Shown here one piece after another: positions 45,276-57,228 of a stretch of 64,000 nt of DNA. The notes beneath the pieces are model-generated. The model made no database searches. It was not told the origin of the DNA and saw only the letters and a list, made by a program, of their open reading frames with translations. Both the position numbers and the translations under genes were made by a program. Where the stretch lies: NCBI GenBank assembly GCA_037157565.1, contig JAZHRO010000055.1, forward strand, positions 46,221,001 through 46,285,000. Reading direction: 5' to 3'. The stretch comes from Thalassia testudinum (taxonomy: Eukaryota; Streptophyta; Magnoliopsida; Alismatales; Hydrocharitaceae). Each line of letters starts with the position of its first letter. The stretch's first letter is position 1.

Positions 45276-45283
45276 TATAAATA
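45276..45283 (+). promoter_or_regulatory. RetE copy 1 TATA box
   Basis: TATAAATA followed by CCCCCTCACCCC; the same box and context occur at 60035-60042 in copy 2, about 400 bases before the first conserved hairpin in both. Confidence 0.7.
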
Positions 45284-45683
45284 CCCCCTCACCCCTCTGA
45301 TTTCACTCAAGTTGGTTCCCTTCCCTCTTCTAACACTACAGCCGACCTTGATAGGCTATTCATCCAAAACAACGGCGACTTCCCATCTCACTTTCCAACT
45401 TCCTCCATCCATCTTGACCAGCCGAGATCTGCCGTGGTCTGCTGTGTCTCTGACATAGGCACCAACCAAAGGAATCCTCTACCTCAACTCACTTTCACCC
45501 ACCGGAGATTCTTCTTTTCACCCTTTGATTTCATCGTCCGCCGTGAGACTTCGGCGGAACCCTATTGACCCCTTTGTCCAAGTAACAGTAGATTAGGAGT
45601 AGGAGTAGGTTAGCTTAGGTAGGTAGTTAGTTAGTTAGAATAGATGTAATTTTAGAATTTCAGTATCATCTTCTCTGACTCCA

Positions 45684-46516
45684 GCGAGCTTCTTGAGCTC
45701 GCCAGAGCCTTAATTTCATCCTTTTAACTCACTGTCCATCTTCCTTTAACCCCCACGACCATTTTTAATTCACTTAATCACTTAATTGATCATTTAATTC
45801 ACCTAGTTCACCTTCCACCTCCACCGACTACTGTCACTGTCCATGGCGACAGTAGTCGAGCTAATTCCACCTCCACTGGGTCTATCATCATCTATCCACC
45901 ACTTATGGACCCTAATCGACACTATAATACATAGAATTATCACATATAAATTAAATGCCCAATTTTAATTAAGTTACTGAGCTTGCTGTCAATGGTGGCT
46001 CAGGAGCAGTTCAAACCCTAAATTAAATATATATTTATGAATATAAAAGCTTGTCGACTTGTTTTAACCACTCAATTGAGTGGGAGATCAAGTCCCGTGC
46101 CTCAACCAACTCAATTTTCATTCAAAATAAATTCACTGTCAAATCTTACATATAAAGAGATAATGAGGAATTAAATGTGATTCTGAGGTTCCTTGCAACC
46201 TCAAGAACCTTTTTAGGTTAAAAATGGCAAGTTTAAACAGTCTGTACGCAATTTACACATTTTCTAGACTCACCAGAGCTCCGGCGAGCTCCGGGGAGCC
46301 AAATCTGTGCTTCAGCCTACAGAATTTAGGGAGAAGCTCCAGAATGATGTAACTTAGATCACTTATTAATTTGTAGATGTTTATTTGAGGATTTAGTAAC
46401 TAGAGCTGTAGATAGATCTTTGTCTTCTCCAACACCAGCTGAGTTGGAGAAGTCTGACAAAGAGATCTAAGAAGAATTTAAGGTACCTGGAAGCTTCAGT
46501 GCAATGCACTGAAGCT
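45684..46516 (+). ncRNA. Set of conserved hairpins in RetE LTR, copy 1
   Basis: Stems: 45684-45690/45696-45702; 45825-45835/45848-45858; 45976-45981/45998-46003; 46184-46190/46197-46203; 46424-46433/46443-46452; 46492-46503/46505-46516. Each has a partner at the same spacing in copy 2. The region lies downstream of the TATA box, so it would be transcribed. That it acts as a structured RNA is inference from the paired arms. Confidence 0.5.
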
Positions 46517-48494
46517 GTTTAAACCCTTAGAATACTATAACAATCTTTTAAATCCTTTGAGGAACAAGCGCCTTTTGGAGATCAAGCGGTGAGCCTAAAA
46601 CCCTAGGAATATTGGTTAGAACACCTATTAAAACGACTGAGCAAATTCCTGAGGTTGAAAGGATTCTAATTTAGGCTTTAATTTCACCTGAAAAGGTTTT
46701 AATCAGAAAGTCAAAACTTGAGGCCTTATAGTCAAACATGAGTTTGCTATTCTGAATCTGAGCATGATCTGAGGAATTGAGAAGCTTAAACAGATTCTGA
46801 AATTCTGTTGGATGGTTTTAGAGAGATTTAACTGAGCTCAAACATGTATTTTGATAGGATTTTAATTCCTGTTAGTTTGGGTTATTTTTGAACCCAAACT
46901 AACAATAGTGTCATTTGGATGAGATTTGAACTTGAATCTTGCTTAGATAAGTCAATTACAACCCTTAGAACTAGTTTAAATCAATCAATAATGTTCTTTT
47001 GTGTCTGTCTATCCATTTCAAGTTAGAAATTTCAATCTTTGAAGCTTTCAGAGAAGTAAAGATCTTTTTTGCTGTTTCTGAAGGTCTTGAGAGCTTAAAT
47101 CTCACTTCTGCTGCTGCAGAATAATTTGTAGAACTTGTACAGACCTTTAAATGATAGAGAAGAGTCCATCTGAGGACTCTATGAAGTTAATTTTCATTTC
47201 CAAGAAATAAATAACCTATAGGAACCCCTAACTTTACTCTACAAATTGAAGAGGAAAACATCCCTTAATCTTAAATTGACCCTGCAATCCTATAGAGTAA
47301 CCTTAAAGCTTTCTAGCAAACTTTAAATCACTTGATTTGGAGCTCTGAGTAGGGAGTTATGATCACTTGAAGTTGTGTTTGGAAGGGGTTAATATAGTCC
47401 CACATCAGTAATTCACGAGTGCACACATGGGAACAAAAGTGATTTGTTGCATAGGTCGTTCAGTTGTCAACGCTTGGCACACTGGTTACCGATCTGAGAA
47501 TTTGAACCTATCGAGCATATGTGTGTGTGTGTGTGCGGGCTTGTGTGCCTGCAGGTGTGCGCCTGAGTGGGCGTGAGCGAGTGTGCCCTGGGAGGGTGAG
47601 GCTTGGGAGGCTGGTTGAGCCAATTCAGCTCGAGCAAGGGCTTGTTTGGCTCAAGAAAGAAAATAAACCGAAATCGAACCTAATGAAATCAAGCGAGGAA
47701 ATAGTAGGTTCTAGTCCTACCCTAGTCCCAGGGTACTGTGTATCCTCGAAAGGACCACGCCGCAAATAAAATAATTTTTGGTTAAAAAATAAAAAAACCT
47801 AGTTTAGTTGAAGGATCAAAGGAAAAGCTAAGGGGAAGTGTTAAGGCTCAGCAGCTAAGGAAGCTAAGAAAGAGAGAAGAGAACAAACACTAAGGGAATT
47901 AAGAAGAAGCTAAGGAACAAAAGAAGGGAAAAACTAAGGAAAGAGAAGAGAAGGCAGGACAGAAGAAGAAAAAGAAGAGACAGAAAGAAGAGTCGAGAGT
48001 AAATAGAAGAAAGAGAGAAGAGAGGCTGAAGAAATGAGTTTTATTTCTTTAAATTCTTTCTGTATGAATTTGTTTTAATTGTAATAAGGCATGTTTTAAT
48101 AAAAAGAACTCTTATTGCCTTAATTTCTTTGAAATAAAATTAAAAAACAAACATGTTTACTTGTTAATAAAGTACATCATTTTGAGTAAATATGTTTTTC
48201 ATATGGAATTTTGTATATTCTTTATAGTTTAAATATTTTGGCAAAATTCATGCTCTTAAAATTAACTTAATATACCTCCTAAACTTAAAAAGAAAGTAAA
48301 GATAATTGGTGTATTTAAAATGAACTATACCTCCCAGCGAACGACCTGGACTCAACCAGTAAAAATTTCTAAAATGTTAGGTTAATTCGACCCTATACTA
48401 AACCGACATAATTTTCAGTTAACCTAAGTGACTTTTTCTACTCTTAATTAAGTAAAATTAACTTAATTACTGAGTTGAGTGAAGTTACGCATCA

Positions 48495-48873
48495 AGCACC
48501 ATTATCCCATGCCTAACTAAAATTGATTAGATGTTGGCCCTAAGGATTGGTTCACTCGTCATGATCCAAATTGAGATTGTTCATGATTAACCTGCTTATA
48601 CTAGTCAATCTGATGTCTAGCTAGGCGAGTAGCGTCAAACGACTGCGGCTGGGGGGTACACTACGAACCGGAGGTGCAAGCCAAAGGAAGAACCTTCTCC
48701 TCAATCCCTCCTTCTAACTGGTTGGATTGCCTGGATATAAGTAGAGTAAATCGTCCATAATCTTAGGATGTATTCTAAGAGTCTGTAGACCTTTAGGCTA
48801 CCCAACCTAAGGATAGGCTTGTATTTTTGTATTGCAGGGCTCCTTTCTCTTCTGATTTCCCTCCTTACTTCAC
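48495..48873 (+). other. RetD leader, second part
   Basis: Starts with TSD AGCAC, continues the leader, and contains GTCAAACGACT at 48634-48644, 240 bases before ATG 48874, matching RetA and RetB. A pyrimidine-rich run precedes the ATG. Confidence 0.7.
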
Positions 48874-50409
48874 CATGTACCCTTTCACATCCTACACACA
48901 TTTCACAGCCTATCCTCCTACCATCACTTAACCCCAAGATGTTTACTATCCTGACTTAACTTGAAATTATCCATCCACTAGTCGGGATACTTTGATTGGG
49001 GATATGAAACCAGACCTCAGTGTCCAGGGACTAACCTTGGACAACAAGACTATGATTACTATCCTTCCCAGAGCTACAATAATTATAGATCTTGATCCTT
49101 TGAGGATCAAACAAACTCGATCTACAATCAGGAAGGATATGATGATTATAACACCTACCCTCCCCAGTACTCCATTGAATATAGGTCACCACCATTCTTT
49201 GAACAACCCGAGACGACATACTATCAAGGAGGAACCCAAGAACCTCAACATCTTGACTCCCCTAGATTTAACCCAAACCCACCCAAACCTGAATCGAACC
49301 AATTGGTTCAGGTGAACTAGATCCAAGATAGGGCGTTGGCAAACTTGAGGAACACCATCCAATCTTTGGAAGCTCAGACAACACCATGCACTGAAACACT
49401 GGAGCCTATGATCAAAATGATTGATGTACTTAATAGTTCTCTATTGGATTTGCTCCAAAGTGTTAGGGATAGGGACCTGGGTGAGTTTCTTCTTGGGAAA
49501 TTATCAAGGTCGAGGATGAAATTTGTGGTTGCACTAGTCAAATCTTGGGATGATTCTCAAGATGAAACCCCTTTAGGAGAGCCAATGTCTGAACTCGCTC
49601 AGGCACCTATCGGGAGGGATACATTTTCTGAGATCGGGGATGACCAGGTTGGGCTAGAGCAACCATTTGAGGATGAACCGATTGATTCACCCGAGATCCC
49701 CAAGTCAGTAAACGAAGAAAATTATGTCTCCGTGGATCATGAAATGATTTATGATTTTGAGACATATATAAATGAGGATCATCAATTATTTGACTCTGAG
49801 GGTGAAGAATCTTTAGGTGAAGTCTCACTTGAACATAAGGAAAATGATTTTAGTGAGACAAACGGGCATGAGGAATCTGATGAACCATTTGATAGCCTGT
49901 TCATTGAAGATTTGGATTCGGTTGGGGTTAACTTGGAGGATCCAAATCTTGATGATTCAATCAGTGACCCCAGTCCTTATCTGCACCCCGAAGAGCTAAC
50001 TTCTGAGATCGTTGTGCCCAAGTCAATCTTGATTCAACCATGATTTCTGGACTTGGGAGAATCATATGGGGTTAATGATATGCTAGAGGTCCCGAAGCTT
50101 GAGCCCTTGATGTTGGAGGGTAGAATTATTGAAATAAAAATTTGGAAGGCTAATTCTGAGAGAAGTTTGATTTTGGATCTAAGGGTACCTATTGACCTAA
50201 AACCACCTACTTTCTACCAAGACCCTTACGATATCTTTCACGTGCAACCCAAGCTCGAAATAACTGATTACTTTTTTGAGCTAGATGTAAGTGGACAACC
50301 ACACCTATTGAACCATCTTTACCCGTTGTCTAACACTTTGGTCTTGGGTTGCACACCACTAAACAGCAGGCCCAGCCCCGCAAACACAACAACCTTCAGT
50401 TCTGGGTGA
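48874..50409 (+). pseudogene. RetD Tyr-rich/acidic protein of unknown family, decayed
   Basis: The position of Gag is taken by a different protein. From ATG 48874 (MYPFTSYTHFTAYPP) there are stops and a frameshift near 48975. Then a Tyr/Asn/Gln/Pro-rich region reads DYDYYPSQSYNNY and YNQEGYDDYNTYPPQYSIEY. After TAG 49318-49320 comes a likely coiled coil (LANLRNTIQSLEAQ, MIDVLNSSLLDLLQSV), then about 150 residues very rich in Asp and Glu (49560-50000), TGA at 50041-50043, and a last segment to 50409 containing LEGRIIEIKIWKANSERSLI and PTFYQDPYDIFHVQPKLEI. I see no Gag core, zinc knuckle, protease or RT motif. The coiled coil could correspond to the tail of Gag. I do not recognise a family; few disruptions over 1.5 kb suggest it was kept as coding until fairly recently. 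Confidence 0.65.
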
Positions 50410-50743
50410 TTTTCATCTAGAACCTAAGAACCACTCGACCTCGGGGCATGGGTCTACACCATAATCTGGTCCATGTCTGTGGACATATTCTATTGATGGG
50501 TTTCAAGATCAACCTTTTGATTTTGATTCTGACCTGCACTTGTGAATTCTCAATTTCTTCTTTGTATGTATGTTATGCATAGCTGAAGGCATTAAACTTA
50601 ACACATGTGTATACACTCTTCTCTCTACAGGGCTGACCAGATTTTCACGACACTCAGGTGATATTCTGTTTACTCCGCCCTTTTCATGTACTTATTTTTA
50701 CAAAGAGGACATTGCATCATTTAGGCATGGGGGGGTGGATAAT
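50410..50743 (+). other. RetD non-coding region with purine tract
   Basis: Includes GAGGACATTGCATCATTTAG followed by GCATGGGGGGGTGG (50725-50738), the same pair of motifs that follows the protease in RetA and RetB. Ends in TSD ATAAT (50739-50743). Confidence 0.65.
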
Positions 50744-52478
50744 TGTTGAAGCTATGGGTTACTACGCTATCTTATTGGTTTTAAAAAGCTGTTATTGTAG
50801 TTTGAAAGCGAAGAACTCATGTTCAACAAATAAAATTTATTCCAGAATAGAAATCCTGGGTCAAACTTAGGGAGGCTACGTCAATCTATATTTGCAATTA
50901 TATTTTTTTAGGGTTTTTGTTGAAAAGCGAAGTAATTACAATGAAGTAATATAAACAATCTGAATAAGAGAGAGAGAGAGAACATGCACTTAATATTTCA
51001 AAATGTTTATGCAATTAAACTAACGAAAAATTGCATTAGAAAGCAGGAAATCTATTACACTAGAAAGCAGGAAACTTCTATTCTAGAAAGTTGAAAAGAG
51101 GAATGGGAGAGAGAAGTTATCCTCCTCGACGATCGCTTGGAGGACGAGCCAGACGATACGATGCCTGGAAGACGAAGGATGGAGTGAAAAGGAGGTCGAG
51201 GCAGGAGGAACGAGAATAAGGCAGCACATTGTTGTTATCGCGAGATCCGCTTCCGAAATGGGGGTGAAAATTTGACTTTATCTCTCTAGGAGCATCCTGG
51301 GTGTGGGACAAGCTTCTCTTGAGCTTTGGAGAGGGAGAGAAGAGAAGGAAGGGATGAGAATTTTGTATGGAGGGGGTCTCCTTTTATAGTTGCAAGGAGT
51401 GAGGGCAATTTGGTCTTTTTATGTTGAAAATCATTAATTAAGACCTTTAGTGACGGATAAATCCGTCACTAAAGGCCTGAACGTGGCCGTAGTGATGCGG
51501 CGCCCGCACACCCGCTCACCACCCCATGCTGAACGCCTTTCCACATTCTCTAAATCTCAGTCGTTCGATCGTGAGATTGAACGATTTAGAGCGCTCCTCG
51601 CCGCGCCTCATCTACTCGCGCATATGCATGTGATCCTGTGTCACGCGGGGGCGTGCAATGGTGCATGGACGCTATCGGGCGCGTGCAGCCGCTGGATCTT
51701 CATCGGGCGGTCGATCATGCTTACGCGCCCACTTGCTTCTCACAGCTCGAACCCGCACCTAATTGCGATCGAATGCCTTATCCACTGTGCTGTGCACGTG
51801 GATGGGTAGGCAGTGTGCGTTAGGTGCACACAATCTGGACCGTTGGATTGAGATACAATGGTAGAGGCTGCAAATTCATTTGGGCTTCAAAGAATGAAGG
51901 CAGTAGTTGGGATCCACTCTTAGCCATTGGATCTTGATCCAACGGCAGAGAGGCGTGGGCATTAGAGGCTTCAGCGACTGTGTACGGCCGGTTGGGCAGC
52001 GGAGATGGCAACACGTGGTGCCATCTTAGTCGTCCACCTTCTGGATGATGTAGATGGTGCCACGGGTATCGGATTGAGTCGATTTTCGTGCAATTACACT
52101 ACGATCATCAATTTGAATCCATCCGTGTGGTTGGATTTGTCATCTGAAATGCGGATTAACACCATCTTGGTCCTTGATCGTTTAGGGTTCCTTGGTCTCT
52201 ATTTGATGCTATGGATATCCGATTGGAGCGATCTTGGAGTCGTTAAACTCCAATCATCACCCTGATCAGATTTGTATGGTTGGGTCTTTGATCCGAGGCC
52301 CCAATGAAAAGTTGCCATGTCTCTTAACATAAATGGAGACAATTAACCTCCATTTTATTCAGACTAATCTAAATGCAAGATGATGCATGCTATGTAATAT
52401 CTATAGTACGTAATGCAATTTTATGATTAAGAACATGCATAAATAGATATTTTATGTAATATACACATGTTTACATCA
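50744..52478 (-). repeat. RetD-family solo LTR on the minus strand (1735 bp)
   Basis: Plus strand starts TGTTGAAGC and ends GTTTACATCA; the reverse complement starts TGATGTAAAC like the RetD LTR. A perfect TSD, ATAAT, lies at 50739-50743 and 52479-52483. A minus-strand TATAAAAG is at 51381-51388. A perfect 15-bp inverted repeat lies at 51444-51475. The GC-rich middle (51480-51800) is open in several frames but shows no known protein. Confidence 0.9.
51444..51475. repeat. Perfect 15-bp inverted repeat with AGTGACGG core
   Basis: CCTTTAGTGACGGAT (51444-51458), two bases, ATCCGTCACTAAAGG (51461-51475). Possibly a MITE-like remnant or an RNA hairpin. Confidence 0.7.
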
Positions 52479-52483
52479 ATAAT

Positions 52484-53653
52484 CAAATGTTGAAATGATT
52501 ATGTTAACACTGTAGAATTTCTTTTAGTTTCTTATAAAATTAAAAAAAGAATTTGAAAATTTGAAGGAAGATTAAAAAAAGAAAGAAATTAGGAAAAGAG
52601 AACTTAGGCATTTGGAAGTTATTAACTTTAGGAAATGATACGAGAGGACCTAACCAGTTAGACTCTTCAGGTCTTCGGGCTTAATTAGCCCAGGAATCCA
52701 CTCGAATGTGGACTTAGTCATAAGTCCTCGCCAATTCAAATTCAATTTTAATTTGGCTAATAAATTGGGATGATAAGTATGTGACCTATCAACCTGCCCT
52801 CTGATTTGGGGGGGCTTTAAGCCTAATCATCTACACACTATTTGCACTAACTGACTTTCCAACGATTTTTACGAAAATTGGGTAGCTAATGGACCGACTT
52901 GGGTGGTATGGCTGGCAAGTTGTCGGTGGTAACAACTCATCGGCCGGTTGTCCAGAGCCCAGCCACAAGACGATTTTCGTTGTACTGCCTTTAGGTAAAT
53001 CTTAGATCAGAGAAGGCACCCACTTAGAAAAAAAAAAACAAAAAATAAAAGAAACACTCAAGAAGAAAAGAAAAAAAAAAGAAGAAAAGAAAAAGGAGAA
53101 AATAAAAAAATAAGTGAAACCACACTTCATTGCACGAGTATGGCTGGCAAGTTGTCAGTGGTAAAAACTCATCAGCCAGTTGTCCAGAGTCAAGCTCACA
53201 AGAAAAAAATTCATAATAATTCCCAAAACACTTAGGGAAGAAGTGGGGAAGTAGAATAAACTGGGGAGATATACACTGGGTTCGCCTTGAGTTGAACCCA
53301 TAAATAAAAAAAGTAGTGAGAAAGCTACCGATCGAAAAGATAAACCGATAGGCAAGGTCACCTAGGGTCGTAAAAACCCGAAGTCCGTTTCAACAGCCGT
53401 CTAGTGAGTCTTTCACTATTTTCACAAGATGCTTAGCACTTAGAGTCCTTTTTGAGTCTTGGGCTGGTCGGGTAGCCGTAAAAGGTTATCCCGGAACTCT
53501 CAAACTCCAAAAGTACAAAAAAATGAAAAGGAAGAAAAATAATAAAAAAATTGTATCTTCCCTTTTCAAATAAGGCGAGGACTTGGGTGATCCGCATTCT
53601 AGTAGGCACCTGGGTACTATTGACTTTTCGTAGTTTAGGTCTTTAGTTGAAAT
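52484..53653 (+). other. RetD 3' non-coding region
   Basis: No ORF of substance. A block of about 60 bp beginning GTATGGCTGGCAAGTTGTC occurs at 52908 and again at 53138 with about 90% identity, separated by an A-rich stretch (53027-53120). The region is interrupted by the LINE. Confidence 0.6.
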
Positions 53654-53819
53654 TTTCTATTATTTTTTTTTTTGAAACAAAAAGGAAAGCTATCGTCTTA
53701 CGATAGTAATCCAAGAAGCTATATCATATAATCAAGTAAGAGGAACTACAATCCAGATCCCCAAGTATGTTTGAGGGACCAGCATCTCTTACAGTTTGTT
53801 CACAACACATTGGTCTCTC

Positions 53820-56800
53820 CTAAAAAAGCCTTGCATTTCTCACCTTCCATACACACCAGAGAGTGATAGCAATGTGCACATGTGGCCTCTCTCTCACAAC
53901 AAACCCATGCCAAATGGAATCCCATGTTGGTAATGGCTCCTGGCAAGTCCTCCAAACTACATCAGTGACCAGGCAAGAGGACAAAATTTGATTAATGTTG
54001 TCAGTGTGCATCCCACATAAGTGACATTCATGAAGAGTAGCTCCCATCCTTCTGTGTCACAGATCACCTGTAATCAAGCCTTCTCTCCTATACAGCCAAA
54101 GAAATATTTGTACCTTAAGGGGGATCTTCAAAAGCCAAATTTTCTTATTCTGTTGTAACCACATTGCACAATGTAAAGCCCATCCCAGATGTAGTTATCC
54201 TCCACTCCATGTCTTGGCATAAAGCTTTCAAGATCTAAGAGCAAATTCCTCCTTTCATCCCACAGTCAGGTGACCCTTCTGGTGGAGTCATCTTCATTCA
54301 GTCTCTAGCTGCAGCTACTGCTAGACCAGAATCTGCTAACAATCCACTCCTTATCAGAGGCTGCTGCAAAGGCCCTTGGATAGACCTCCTTCAGAACACC
54401 CAGCTGGGACCAACCTTCATTTCAGAAACTGAAGGTCCTGCCATCCCCAAGAGCCAGCTACAGTAGATGCATGTTATCAGCCAATGCTTTGATCAGTGAA
54501 TTCCAAAAGGGCGAGGGTCAGCTAAGCTGCAGCCTATAGAGCACACTGTTTGAAGATCCATAGCTGTCCCTGATCAAGGTAGTCCAAGGCTTCATCTCTC
54601 CTTGCAAGAATTTAATTGCCTACTTAAACAATAAAGCATCATTGAACTGTTTCAGGGATTTAATCTCAAGTCCTCCCCTGTCCTTTGGCTGGTAGATCTG
54701 CTCCCACTTCAGTGGCAGCATAAATCTGCCCTCATGTTTGGACCCCCTCCAAATGAACCTCTTCCTCCAAACATCCAAGCACTTCCATATAGATTTAGGA
54801 GCATCAAAGATGGAAGGTAGAAAACAGGGATAGAGGTGATCACTAAATTGAGCAATGAGTCTTCCACCCTAGGATAGAAAGCTACTACGCCATCCATCCA
54901 ACTTCACTGAAATTTATCAAAGAGACAATTCCAATCTCTTTTCTTCATTCTAGAGCACCTCAGTGGTAGACCCAAATATTTGATAGGGAGGCTGATGCGG
55001 GGGGTCCCCAAAACAGCTGAAATATCACCTTGCTCAGCCTCAGGTAAGCCAAAATAGACCAAACTTGACTTCTCTCTGTTCAGCCTAAGGCTTAAGATTT
55101 CTCCAAAGATGTTGACCATATGACATAGAGCTTGGGCTTCATCAATAGAACCTTCCACAAAAAAAATCGTATCATCCGCATATTGAAGTATAGGGCCAAA
55201 GTACTCTCGCAAGATAAAGAATATCCTCTAATAAGGCCTACTTCAGCAAGTTTGCAAGCATACCAGGCCAAGTTGTCCACTGCTAGGTTGAAAACCAAAG
55301 GTGCCAGAGGACAACCTTATCTGATCCCACATTGGGGCAAAATCCATGCACCACAACGTTTCCCATTTATTAATGGAGTGAAAGAGGTAGTTGTGATACA
55401 CCTTTTCTGCCATTGAATCCAAGCAGAGGGAAAACCTCTTCTTTTAAACACTTCCCAAAGATAAGTCCAACAGATGGAATTATAAGCTTTGCGGAAATCA
55501 GCTTTCCATAAAAAAGCTTCACACTTCCTCTTGTGCCCCCACAAACCATCTCCTGGGCCATGACAAAAGACTCTTGTAAAGATCTGACAGGAAGGAAGGC
55601 AGATTGGATAGGGTGGATCAGCTCTTGCAGAATAGGTCTCAACCTATTGGCCAAGACCTTGCTAATTATCAAATAAATAGAGTTTGAAAGGGCAATGGGT
55701 CTGAATTCCTGAAATGATTCAGCTCCCGGAGTCTTTGGCAAAAGGAATAAAAAGGACCTATTGATTTTTTCAAAGCCAAAGATGCAAATCTCAAATTCTC
55801 TGATCACCTCCATCACCTCGGTGCCCACAACATCCCCCATCTCTTTGTAAAAGAAGACTTGAATTCCATCAGGACCAGGTGAGCCTTCACAGTTGAGATC
55901 CTTGATGGCCTTCAAGATTTCTGATTCAGATACAGTAGCAGTTAGGCTAGACCCCTGATCTTCAGTGATTTTGGGAAGGTCACTAGCTACCATCCTCCAA
56001 CTGCCCCTTCCAGCAGATCTTGAGGATTCCTTGAAGTATCTGACAGCCTCAGCTCTGATATCAGAGATGGAGGTAGTTCTCTGCCCATCTTTAACAATTG
56101 AGGAAATCAGATTGATTCTTCTTCGAGAGCTGGCAACCAAATGAAGGAACTTAGTGTTTGCATCCCCCTCTTTTAGCCACAGCTGTCCTAAACGTTCCCT
56201 CCAATCCATCTCCAGCTTCAGATCTTCTTTAGCCACCACCCCCTGCCATCTTTTTCTATCAAGGAGATCCTGCTCAGGCAACAGGTCATTGGCCTCTCTA
56301 GAGTCCAATTCCTGAACCTTCGTCAAGGCTTCTCTGCGTCTCTGATGCGTCATGACAGAAACAACATCACCATATTCCTTTAACATCACTCTCATAGCTG
56401 ACAGTTTGGAAGCCAGCTTGATGGTAGCCGTGCCCTCAACCTGCTAAGCCCTCCACCAACCTTCAAGCATCTCTCTGAAGCCCAGTTCCCTCAACCAAGA
56501 CTTCCTGAATTTAAATAGGATCTACCCAACAAAAATTCCCCATTGTCCCAGACCAAGGGGGTGTGATCAGAGAAGGGTCATTCAAGGCCACAGACATAAG
56601 ATAACTGAAAAAGGTCCAGCAACCCAGCATTGCCAAAGAACCTATCAATTTTGGACATGAGACCATTTCCATTCCACCAAGTGAATTCAGAGCCCGAGGA
56701 GGGGAACTCACTCAAACCTAAAGCTTGAACCATTAACTGGAAGCCAGTGGTTGCACTATCAGCCACACCACTGGGTTTATCATTTCCCACCAACACACAA

Positions 56801-57228
56801 TTGAAATCCCCTCCAACAAGCCAGGCAGCCCCATTCACAAAATCTGTAGCCAAATTCCAGTCCTCCCATAGCTCATGTCTTCTACTAGGGTCACAGGGGC
56901 CATACACACCTGTCACAAATAATTCACTGCCTCCTAGGTCTCTTTTGAACTAAGTCAGTAAATGTCTAGCCAAAGAGGCCTCCTCCAACTACAACACATG
57001 CTTCTTCCACCAGATGGCAACAACCCCAGATCTGCCACTTGAGTTGATCATCACAATGTCATTGGTAAGATCAGCTTTCATCTCTACGCAAGCCCTATCA
57101 GCCTCATTATCAATATGTGTTTCTTGGAGGATGGCACAATCAATCTCCCATTCTCTCAAATATCTAAGCAAAGAAGCCCTTCGACTTCAATTGCGCAACC
57201 CACGCACATTCAAAGTAAGGATCTTCAT
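53820..57228 (-). pseudogene. LINE ORF2: endonuclease, reverse transcriptase, zinc-binding domain
   Basis: The ATG is at 57228-57226 (complement) and gives MKILTLNVRGLRN, the usual start of the plant L1 endonuclease. Endonuclease motifs: ILQETH (about 57120), GVYGPCDP and GDFNCVLVG (56910-56800), IDRFFG, and SDHTPLVW (about 56570). RT motifs: NCEGSPGPDGIQVFFYKEMGD and FRPIALSNSIYLIISKVLANRLRPIL (55900-55640), SAFLPVRSLQESFVMAQE, and the catalytic LQYADDTIFF near 55180. The C-terminal zinc domain reads CHLCGMHTDNINQILSSC (near 54020). The enzyme would nick target DNA and prime cDNA synthesis there. Stops and frameshifts (for example near 57190, 56997, 56577, 55330) make it inactive. Confidence 0.9.

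Larger units (their letters stand above)
44519..48494 (+). repeat. RetE solo LTR, copy 1 (3976 bp)
   Basis: Starts with the palindrome TGATGAG-ACA-CTCATCA (44519-44535) and ends TTACGCATCA. A perfect 5-bp TSD, AGCAC, lies at 44514-44518 and 48495-48499. No internal region is present. A second copy lies at about 59345-63288. Landmarks: TATAAATA at 45276-45283, a series of hairpins (45684-46516), a USE-like GTCCCACATCA at 47397-47407 whose TATA partner has decayed, a GT-rich run (47518-47600), and purine-rich AAGAGA stretches (47820-48030). The 130-residue frame at 45066 is not kept in copy 2, so I do not call a gene. Confidence 0.92.

Noticed and set aside
45066..45458. 130-residue frame in RetE copy 1 as a gene
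   Set aside because: The matching part of copy 2 does not keep the frame, and no domain is recognisable.
51450..51809. Frame in the GC-rich middle of the RetD-family solo LTR
   Set aside because: It lies inside an LTR, overlaps other frames and shows no known motif.
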